A stretch of DNA of 64,000 bases from the NCBI RefSeq assembly GCF_964355755.1, contig NC_092673.1, forward strand, positions 28,773,001 through 28,837,000, given 5' to 3'. Made by a program: the position numbers and the translations under genes. Shown here piece by piece: positions 45,601 through 57,600 of this stretch. Within the stretch, counting starts at the first letter, position 1. Every line of letters begins with the position of its first letter. Source of the stretch: Antedon mediterranea (taxonomy: Eukaryota > Echinodermata > Crinoidea > Comatulida > Antedonidae). The notes beneath the pieces are model-generated. The model had not been told where the DNA came from. It saw nothing but the letters and a program-made list of their open reading frames with translations, and ran no database searches.

Positions 45601-48600
45601 ATGTGATAGTGCCTGGATAGGATTAACGCCTAGGACTAGATGCAGCCCCTTTAGCTAATAATATAAAAATGTATGTCATTTATAAAGTTATATTAATACA
45701 TTGGTTGTCATTTTTTAGTTGAAGCAATTTCAACAGAAGAAAACCCCGTCTAATTCACCAGCTCAAAAAGTTAAGAAATCTGACAAATCCGTGAACAACC
45801 GGTCATTGGCCAATGACGTAAGCTCAACAAGTTCAATTGATGGATACGAAAGCTTTGCCACTGCTCCAAGAACACCTGTAAGTAGTTGAACGGATACTCC
45901 CCATCAGAAATTTTGTTAAATTATAATTATAAAGTTGATTATAGGAGGTACAGTTTAAATCTGCCTTTTAAAAAATGATGATATCCTAGATATATTTGTA
46001 GAACATATAATTTTAATTTGGAGAGATTAAAAGTACTCAATAATCTCAGTTATAAATTAACTATTGTACATCATTCATGTTTATTTTCTGTTTTCAGTAG
46101 GCCTTTTAAAATTGATGATATCTTATATATATATGTAGAACATATCATTTTTAATTTGGAGAGACCAAAAGTACTCAATAATCTCAGTTATAAATTAACT
46201 ATTGTACATCATTCATGTTTATATTTTATATACAGTAGGCCTTTTAAAATTGATGATATCTTATGTATATGTGTAGAACATATCATTTTTAATTTGGAGA
46301 GACCAAAAGTACTCAATAATCTCAGTTATGAATTAACAATTGTACATCATGTTTATATTCTATAAAGGCCACACATGCAGGTGATCAAAGGGTAGAGAAA
46401 ATGTCACCACCTACTTCCAACAGGTAAGGACAGACTAAAGCCAATTATTTGTAATACAACTCTATCTAAACACTAAATACTCAATAAATATGATGATGAT
46501 ATGCATTCTTTTGCCATACGAAAATTGTTTTTTTAAATAAAAGAAAAAAATATTCCTCATTTAATAAACAGAGGTTTGGAGAAGAAAATAATGTTTAAAA
46601 AACTATATTATTTCTTGTTACTGTACCTTTTAACAGTTTTAATGATGTTAAAATATGTTAATCTAACTCATCATTAATTTTTAACCTAATATTTCATTAT
46701 TAATTATACTTTATTTATTCATTATACTAAAATGTTCAACTACTATTTATTATTGCAATTTAACTTGCATTGCATTAATTCTATAGCAATTCTCCTGCCT
46801 GGCCTCTTGATTTCCAGACATTATTGGCCACCTGGGACTTGCATTTATACAAGTTGTTCAAAGTTTAAAAATAGAATTATATGCTACTACCTTGTCTAGT
46901 TAGGGTTCTGTCTACTTAAAATAAACAGTATTTTTGTACTTTATATGTATTTTATTGTATATGAATAATAATGATTAACATATAAACAGTTGAATTATTC
47001 AATTTATACAGTAACTGTTTTTAATGGTTAAAACAACTAGATTTGCTATCCTACATCTTACATTTAAAAAAAAATTTCTGTCTAAAGTTAGCATCCACTC
47101 CCTTAAGCCCTTTAATTGTCATTCATATAAATGATCTATGTATGATTTAATTTATTATTTAAAATCATAAATGTCAATTTCAGAACAATTTCCTCAAGTG
47201 AAAGTCTAAGACAGATGAAACATCAATTAAATGGTTTGGTATCGGAGGTAAGTGAAAGTTAAAGAAGACAAAAAAAAACTCTAGACCACATAAGGTCACA
47301 CAAAGCAAAATAATTGATTTTAAAATGGAATAAGATGACATTGTTGTCACATTTTCAACTTAAGCTCAACTAGTTTGACAACAAAAATATGATGTACCCA
47401 AATATGGTAGTGATATGCCCACATATGGTAGTGATATGACTTCATCATGTCCATATATGGACACATCACATTTTGTTGTCACATAAAGTTTGATAGTGTA
47501 GACAGAGCTTTAGGTATACAAATTGAGTTGTTGACACATTAATCTTAATTACAATACATAAATAAATAACAGTGCACAAAGTAGTGCTAGTAATGGGTTA
47601 ATCATTATAAAACATTCAATCATTATTATTTTAAAAATATTTTTATTTATTTATTCATACTATTTATAAATGATAATTAGATCAGCACAAATAACGTTGT
47701 TTGTTATATATATCTACTGTAGTGGAGATAAGACAACAATATAATTTTGTTGTAAATTGAGTTGAGAATTGATTGTATTTTAACAGGCATCGCTTCTTAA
47801 TGGTGGTGGTAAGAACGACTTGGACACAAGCATACATGACTTAGAGGTATGTTTACAAAAATACAGTACAAGCTTTCCATTAGGCGTAAATTCCATAATT
47901 AATTCCATTAAAGAATCGTTATTTAGACATTTATTATTAAATAACCGTTATCATTTGACTTATATGTATTCATCTTTTCCATCCTTTAATTAAATTTGTA
48001 TTTTTTCAGCATTTTTTTATTCAACTTCTGTATTTTCAATAATATAGTCAGTAAATTTAAATAATAGTCAATATTTTTACATTTTTTTTAAAATTTATCA
48101 TTGCTGTAAATAATCAAAATATATATTTCATAATTAATATTTTGTGTAAAAATCACTGCACTATACACGTTATTATTATGAATTCATGATATGATTGATT
48201 GAATAAAGTTCACAAGAAACATCTTTAAAAAAAAAAAAAAAAAAAAACTTGTTTACTATTAATACTGTAGCTACGTAATCAAGAGTTAGCGGCGTCATTG
48301 AAAGAGAAAAGTCAGGACAACTTACAATTATCATTCCAGTATGAAGAGATAGTAAGTTACAAATAACATGTGTATACATATGCAAGGAAGGCCTACATTA
48401 CAAAAGGCTCAGTTCACCACTATGTCCTGTGTCCTCCCTGTTTTAAATTTCCTATCCATCACTGGTACAGAAAATGTTTAATAGTAATTTAATAGTTTGT
48501 CACATATGGCTGTTAACAACAACTCCCAGCTAAGTTATTGTTATCATTTTTTTCCTAGAAATCGCAATGTAATAAACTACAAGAACAAATACATAAGGTA

Positions 48601-51600
48601 TGTATTATGTATAAAAAGTTATAAACTATACAATATAAAGGCTTTATAAAGCTCTAATTATTTAAATTCACACTTAATAGTGTAGTATAAAACACAAAAA
48701 GCAAGGTGTTTTACTTACGCAACTAAATTTAAATATTACATTTTTAATGTTTTTTTAAATGCCTTTCTGTATGTTTAAATTTTATGTGTAGTTTTGCTGT
48801 GAATTTGTCTACTTTTGATCCATCATTTTTAATTTTTTTTGTAATACAATATTTTCAGACTTATCTGCTTTTTGTAAATTGTTTAAACCAGAATAAATAA
48901 ATAAATACAATTTAAAAACGTTTAAAATTGCAAATCCATTAATTCCAGGAGAAGGAAGATATTCACAATTTGTCACAGAGGGAGCAAGGCGCATTGAAAG
49001 AACAGCTACAAGTTCACATACAAACTATTGGAATATTAGTATCGGAGAAATCTGACCTGCAATCAAATCTAAACCAAAGCAATATGAGTATACACCAGAG
49101 AAATGGTATGTCCACACTAAAGCGTGGTTCCCACTACTGCAGAGACGTACGTGCAACACAAGTGAGTTGATCAATGACCAGCAACTGTCCGAATAATCCA
49201 TCGCTTGTGATTGGTCACATCACTTGTGTTGTGTTTCGACCTTGCGTTGCGTCACTAGTGGGAACCAAGCTTTAATGTCAATACTATGCAGCTATCAAGT
49301 ACACTACAGTGAAACCCCTCATTTGTGAAACCTCAGCAGTTAAACGAACAAGGACAATATAAGTTTTAACACATGTGCCTATTAAAGATGTATTGTCCCC
49401 CAAAAACATAAAAAATTAAGATTAATTAAATCAGACTTTGAATATGTTATTTTGTAGTTTTAATAAAGTTAATCACTTCCGTAGGAAAAAAAACAAAAAA
49501 AAATAATGTTTTCACTTATAAAATGACAAAATAAATGCCTAAATTAAACCAAAAACCCATTGCCTGACAGCCACATTGACCATTTTTGCTTTAAATTACA
49601 GGTTTTTTCAGGTAAATACATTTTTTTTCGATCCAATTTTCGGTCAAACTGGATAACTATTAGGTGACATTAAAATGGCATATTCAACAAAAATGTTGTT
49701 AAAAATTATTTTTTCAGGGGGACAATACATCTTTAAGGGAACACTGCTGGGAAACTTTGTTGGGTCCTGATATGAAGATAGTCTTCTTAATATTAGTATT
49801 CTATTGTATTACAAAAATAGTGCCTTAGAAATAAGCTTTATTGAAAAAAAAAGTTCTGTCCACTGTCATTATGTTGTTCTAACATGCTTTTCAAATATTC
49901 ATTAAAACTTAACAGCTCTATAATGTAGCTTTTAGAGCGGGCTTCTTTACAATAAAATCTTTAAAGTTAATAATAATAGATAAAGTATAATAACCTACGT
50001 ACAATAAAAGGTAATAATAATGTTCTTTATGCATACTAAAATAAACTTGTTACGACGCTCACCATTCAGTAATTATCCAATTTATAATATAACAATACCT
50101 CTACTTCGCTCTAATTTGTGTCAATAAATTCTTATCCAATTTAAACACACCGAAAATTGTGCTTAACCTAATAACTGTAAAATACAGCAGGCAATTAGAT
50201 GTACATTACACCAACAACAATGTCCTTAATGTTGAATGTACTTCATATACTGTAAACTATTAATATTTATGATCTTACAAAAACCAATTATAATAATAAT
50301 AATAATTATACATTCTACATTATAATATAGACTTCAGATACATTTTGCCAGCGACAGACATCATAATAATAATATATTTGTATTTTGTCCTTTATATAAT
50401 AACTACAATATTATAAGTTTCTTTTTATCCTTTCTTTCATTGTAGGCCTACTGTATATTTATATATATATATTTATTTGTAATATCTTTATCTATATTTT
50501 GTGTTTTTATAGTTGATTTTGTATTTACTGTTTGTATTGTTTGAGGGTCCCCAATGATCAGCTTATGTTGGATGGATCACCCTCATAAAATATTGTTGAA
50601 ACAGTTTAGGAAATTATTTCAGTAAATGAAGTTTGTGATTGGTTGCAGCACAGTCCTATATTGATAAACTAATTTACAATGCTAATTGCATTATGATAAA
50701 AATATAGGCCTTTAATTTGTTTATATTAATTTATGTGGGATTTTAATTGATATTAGTGACAAACCTAATTTGAATTTGTATAATCCATAATCTATTTATG
50801 GCATTACCAAACAACAAATATACAGTAATAACCATGCAATCTTTATCTATTTATAAATTATAGTTCCTAATAGGAAATCTTATATTTGACATATTTAACG
50901 CTTTAAATTTAAAAAAAAATTATTTACTTTAAAATAGTTTCTTGATGGTCCAATGTCAGAATTTGCTTTTAAAAAGAAAATTCATTTGTTTTTCAAATTT
51001 AATTATTTTTTGTTGTCAAGAGGAAATAAATAACCTGAGTAGTAGATTGGAGGCCTCAAGACAGAGAGTAGCAGATTTGGAACGAGACTTTGCTAATGCG
51101 CATAACAGTAGTCAACAATTACAACGAGTAAGTATCATGCATAATGTTACAGAATGCAGGTGTTTGTGTAAGCGTAATTAATGACACAGGTGTACAATAG
51201 GTCTTGTGTACTAGACATGATATAGACATCCCTGAAGAAAATTTCTGTTAAAAAAAATTTGTTTTACGCTATGTTTTTACGCTAGAATGATTGGACTAAA
51301 TACAGTTTTATAAAATTGATTGTATTGCCAGATGTCAATGAAAAGAAAACATTGTTATAAATTTCTTAGATTTTTTGCAAAAGAAAAATGTTTTTTGTAA
51401 ATCCCAAGCAATTCAGTTTTTCTTTGTGATTTGTGGATATTTTAAACAATAAATGAATTAATTAATAATTAATTTTGTATTATATGATTATTTTTACTAT
51501 TAGACAAGTTCTGATCTTGATCGGGAAAGAGACCAATTATTAGCAGAACTGAATCACTTAAGGTGAGTTTTATTTACTTTCATGAATCTAGTAGATTTAG

Positions 51601-54600
51601 TTTTAATATTATGTACAGGATTTATTTCAGTAAGATTGTGTAATTATACAATGTTTTCTGTATTGTAGAAATAGTAATGAGGAATTATCACAGCAAAATT
51701 CGGAATTAGTTAGTGAATTAAGAGCCAAGGTAAGTTCATTATGTTTCAATGTCCAAGCTGTTATTTCTACTTGAAATTGTAATAAGTTAAGCCACTTAGT
51801 TACTATTATGTATAACATAAATATTTGTTACAGAGAATGTCAGCTAGCAAAAATGAAATGATAGAATGTTTTATGGTATCATCATTTGAATCATCTAGGC
51901 TCCATAACAAAATGATTGAGATCCTGAGATGATCTGATACCGGTGTCTTTTTTGTGTGTGTGTCTGTCTTAATTAAATTTATTTATGCAATTGATTTTGT
52001 AAATATGAATGTCCGTTTCCAAAATATAGTAAAATGTAAATGTAAACAAACCCCACACCAAGTAAGTCATTTAAAAATTGTGATTTTTGAAAACCTTGTA
52101 AAGAATCTAAATATTCTGGTCACTGAATTCTTTAAAAAAATAACGATTGTTGTGTTTGTTGTCGACTTGATGTAGTTGGGTAGTGGCACTGTGGCTTGGT
52201 GATTAACATGCTTGCTTAACACTCCCAGAGTCCTGTGTTCAAATCCTGTCACAGCCAATACAGTGCTAGTATTACTCATATGAGAAAAAAAAGTGTGAGT
52301 TTTCTTATCATATGTTGAGTTTGCGGTACACCACATATAAATAGTTCTGAAAAGAACAGTTGAGTTTCTCGACGCATCAATATACTTTGATTGTCCTCAG
52401 GAGTGAGATTGATTCTCTACATATTGATTTCGCCATGCAAACCTTCAAACAATATATTGTAATTGAAAGTGTAAAAATAGAATTTAAAAAAGGTTCAAAA
52501 TTTAACTCAACAGATTTCCGAAAATCAACATTTAGAAACCTCCCTTCACAATTCAAAAAGCAGTTTGAATATGGCAGAGTTACGAGTACAACAGCTTACC
52601 AAACAATCAGAGCCTGTTGATTATCAACAGGATCTACAGAGGTTACAGGAGGAAAACATGGCCCTCCAACAAACAGTAGCTCAGGTAAATTATGATAAGA
52701 AGTTTGATTTTATTGTATATATGCCTGCCTGAAAAAAGTGAATTAAAATATGTTAAAATTTAAAAATAAATTTTAAGTTGATAATGTGTCCTAATAGGTC
52801 CTCTGTTTTACATGTTTGTTTACTGATTTTTCATTATACCAATTTGAACTATATTTTTCAATAAAGATAATGATATATTTATTTCAGTACCAACAATCAC
52901 TACAACAGTTGACAATGGAAAGGGAACACTTAAACCAACAGAGTCAACAACAAAATAACCATCTCATGCAACAGATACAGAATCTAGCATCACAGGTAAG
53001 GTTAAACGTCAACACATCCATATTAGGTCAAGGTATCTGACATGTAAATTCGGTATTTGTGAGTTCCCTACCTGTTGAGACACCACAATTCCCGGAATAA
53101 GGACACCCCTCAAATGGAAATGGAACATTCCGGCAAACAATATGTATAATATAAACATTGAATTGTAAGTGGGGGAAGGTTGGCATATGGTGGTTGTACC
53201 ATCATGAATAATAGACCTCTTATTTTTACATCTATTAAAATATTGTTTATAGTTTATTTAACGAAAACAATATATTTATATTCTATTTCAGACAAATACA
53301 TTACTTGGAGAAAGACAACAACTTGTTAGCAATATACAATCTTATCAACAACAAATAAATAATTTACAAGATGAACTAGGTGAGTTCCAGTTTGTTACAG
53401 TTGTCACAATTGCTTCATTTTGCAAATTTGCTGACCAGGATTCAAAGTGAATGACCTTAATGTAAATATAACTACCGTGGATTCATATTTACTGATCTGA
53501 AACCAAAGTAACTGACCTGGATGCAAATTTAGTTGACCTTATTCTAAATATAACTATCCTGGATTCAAAATTGACTGGCATGAATGCAAAGTAGCTGACC
53601 TGGATATAAATGTAGTTGACCTTAATGCAAAGTAGCTGCCCTAGATTCAAATTGACTGACCTGGATTCAAATTGACCGACCTAAATGCAAAGTAGCTGCC
53701 CTGGATTCAAATTAACTGACCTGGATTCAAATTGACTGATCTGAATGCAAAGTAGCTGCCCTGGATTTAAATTGACTGACCTAAATACAAAGTAGCTGCC
53801 CTTGATTCAAATTAACCGACCTGGATTTAAATTGACAGATCTGAATGCAAAGTAGCTGCCCTGGATTCAAATTGACTGACCTGGATTCAAATTGACTGAC
53901 CTGGATTCAAATTGACTACCCTTGATTCAAATTAACTGACCTGGATTCATAATGCCTAGCCCGATTGCTAATTAACTAGATTTTAAATATAAGGATCCCG
54001 ATTTTCTGTGATAATTTTAAGTAAAACTTGTTGTTTGTTTGTTTACAGAAAACCAAAAAGTACAACAGAATGATGTAACCAGCAGCAGTATAAGTGAAGA
54101 TGAGTTGAAAGGTCACACAGATACAATACAAAGACTTCAAGAAGAAAAGCTTTCATTAGAACACCAATATAAAGCACAAGTTAGTTGATCATATTCTACT
54201 GACCTGGATATAAAATGACTGACCTAGATTTATTTTTGTGACATACCTGTACCTTGTTGTAAATGTATACAACAGAATACAGAATCTTTATTGGTCCAAT
54301 TGTTTTGACAAGCTTGAACAAAAAATTAAAAATATATTAACAATTCATAAGTGTTATAACATTTAAAATACAGTGAAAAAATAGATATTTAGCAGTATGT
54401 GGGAATTGTAATACTTGTATGCAAAATATAATATGATACCTTACTAATGCTTTATTATATATAAACAGAAAATAATTATGAATTGGGGTAAAGTCATAAA
54501 TTAAATATGTTATTTATATTTTTACCATCAGGTAAACGACAATGCACAGCTAAGCAACATGTATAGAGAAGCTGAGGAACAAAGAGAGAGATTAGATAAT

Positions 54601-57600
54601 GAAGTGATGATGTTAAGAGAAGAAGCTTCTGATAGATCATCTTTACTAGAAAATGTACAAAGTGATAAAGCTACTATTAGCAGAGCATTATCACAAAATA
54701 AAGAATTAAAAACACAATTACAAGAACTTCAAAATGCATTTGTGAAAATGGTAAGTATATAGCACATATAACACATAGAAGTAGATGATGTGCAAATTGA
54801 TGGGAAATATACAATATCTTACCAAAACAAATAGCTTGGTGGTTTAGATGCTTGGCTACCATGGTCCCGGGGTTCAAATCCTGTCAGATGCCAGGATTGT
54901 TTGTCATGACAGAACAACTCCACTCCCAAACACTTGTTTGTCCAGAGCATCTTGTGTATATGTCGTAATTATTTAAGGGGGATACCACTTTATTAACTAC
55001 TAGCCTTAAAGGCTATATGACTATCTGGCCTCCCCAGTGGACTTTACCAAACAGTCATAAAATAATTACAATTTTTTATTTAACATTTATTTTGTCTCTA
55101 CAGAGCAATGATAACATGGAGTTGACAACCAAAGTACAGACAGAAGAACACGTAAATAATGAACTTTCTAATAAAATTGCTGATTATGAAGATGATATAA
55201 GTAGTATTAAAAACCAGGTAAGAAAATCACTTCATATTTGGTGTGGGCTTACACCTTAACTGGGCTTACAATCGAATTCTTAAACGTGTACAGCAAACAA
55301 AATAGAATAGATTAACTGATTTTGGATGGGTTGTTGATTTTCAGTTACGCATAAAAGAAAGTGAAACCGACCGACTGAAGACACAAACATTTGAACTTAA
55401 TAAACAACTAATGCACCAATCACAGATACAAGATAGGATACACCACTATGAAGCCCATGGGCCTATGAAAGACAAACTGGAAACAGAATTAGCAGACACA
55501 CAGGTAAATGCAGTTGAACAGTTTAGTTTAGCAAAAATGACACATAGCTTGTTTCCCACCATGCTTTATGTAAAGATAGAGGCAAAGTTTAGCCTGAGGT
55601 TAAACAGGAGTTAAACTAGCATATGGGAACAATGAATTAGCTAATACAGTTTAAAATGACATTTTGACACAATAGCTTGTTTCCCGCCATGTTTTATGTG
55701 AAGATAGAGGCAAAGTTTAGCCTGAGGTTAAACAGGAGTTAAACTAGCATATGGAAACAATGAATTAGCTAATAGAGTTTAAAATGACATTTTGACACAA
55801 TAGCTTGTTTCCCACCATGTTTTATGTGAAGATAGAGGCAAAGTTTAGCCTGAGGTTAAACAGGAGTTAAACTAGCATATGGAAACAATGAATTAGCTAA
55901 TAAAGTTTAAAATGACATTTTGACACAATAGCTTGTTTCCCACCATGTTTTATGTGATTTATTTAAGTATGCATGGGCTGAGATTAAAAGGATATAAATA
56001 AACTACCATATGTGAATGCAGTTTTAAGTTGAACAACCATAAACAATTGTTGACTCCAAATTAAAATAAAATAAAACTCTAAAATGAATATGTTTCATAA
56101 TGTTATATTTAAAGGAAAAGTTATCAAAGCTTTTAGTAGAAAATGATAACTTGATAGCCCAGTTAGCGGCTGTATCGTCATCATCAGTAGGAAACCAATC
56201 ACATGACCATGATCACGACCACCCTGATTCTACCTGCAATGATAGTTTCTCAAGAGACGAGATGGTAAGTTTTCTGAAATAATCTTTTAACTATAGTAGT
56301 TGACTCTCTCAAACCTACAAACTGTCCTAAACCCAGACTTTTCTTTAGGTCCAAAAGGTCTTAAATTCTTTTTTACCTTTAAAAACACATTTAGAATACT
56401 AGAAATTCTGGAAAACCAGACGAATTAGGCCAGCCCATGAGTGCCTGGTATTGGAAGAGATGATTTTATGGCATTTTGAATTCTGTTTCAAAATCTGGGT
56501 TATTAAATTTAACGAGTCAAAAGATATAATATTAAAATCATAGGAAATACAGGTCACTACTTGTTTCTAACACTATTGCTTAAAAAGGAACTACATTTCA
56601 ACATTTGCTGAGTTATAGGGAAATCAGTCATTGATTCTAAGTGGGCAACTTTCTTGTAGGTTAATACTCTATCAACTGCCCTGAGGCAGCTTGAGATGGA
56701 GCGTGATCAGTTATCAAAATCATTTAATGACCAGAGAGAGCAACATCACATACTACTGCAACAAATGGAGGATATCCAAAGTCAACATTCACAAGGTATA
56801 GTCAATATTGTTTAGTATGCAAATTATTTTGACAACTAGGAATAAAAATACAGTAGTACTCCTATTAAAGGGACACCTTAAGGACCTGATACCTGATTTT
56901 AGTTGTAGTCAGTGATAGTAAGACTGTCTTGAGAGCAATAGAGCGTGACAAACATTGTACATGCTTACAAACCAATGAGTGCTGTGGTAGCTCCCACAAC
57001 CAAGTCAAATTTAGAAATAATAAAATCTTTATTTTATAACGGAAGTTTATGCACTTTCATGAGACGATATGAAATAAATACTAGATTGCCAACTGACTGA
57101 CAAGATAAAACTTGTAATAAGACTTTGTTTATGTAGAGCATCTTGTTTATATGTTTGTCTTGTGAAGGGGATTGGCACCTTTAAGAAGAACAGTGAATGA
57201 ATTGACTTATGGTTATCCTTGGCAATTTTCCTAAATATGTTAAAAAACAAATAAGATAATACATGATTTCATGAAACCTATGTTGATTGGTTGTAATATT
57301 CTTGTTGCTTGTGTTTGCAAACATATGCTCCATACCTAAAAAATGTATTGTAGATAGAGAAGTAGCCTATATATTTAAGCTTAGAATTTGCGAATTTTCT
57401 TTTTCTGTTTGTACGTTTGTTGTTATGGATGAAATTTTCTAAATAAAAGAAATTGAAATTGAATACAACATTTTATATTTGTTCATAAATAGCGCCAGCA
57501 ATGACACCAGAAGGGACATTTGTGACAAATGAAGATTTTGAAACTATGTCACACGCCATGGACCTGCTTCAGAAAAAGTTCCTACAAGTGATGGCACAGA

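Noticed and set aside
46018..46365. 115-residue open frame
   Set aside because: Formed by the 138-bp tandem repeat; period a multiple of 3 keeps it open.
52360..52620. 86-residue frame overlapping GOLGA2 exon 13
   Set aside because: A different frame ('[13 protein letters not shown]...') continues in phase with the neighbouring coiled-coil exons; this one stops before the donor.
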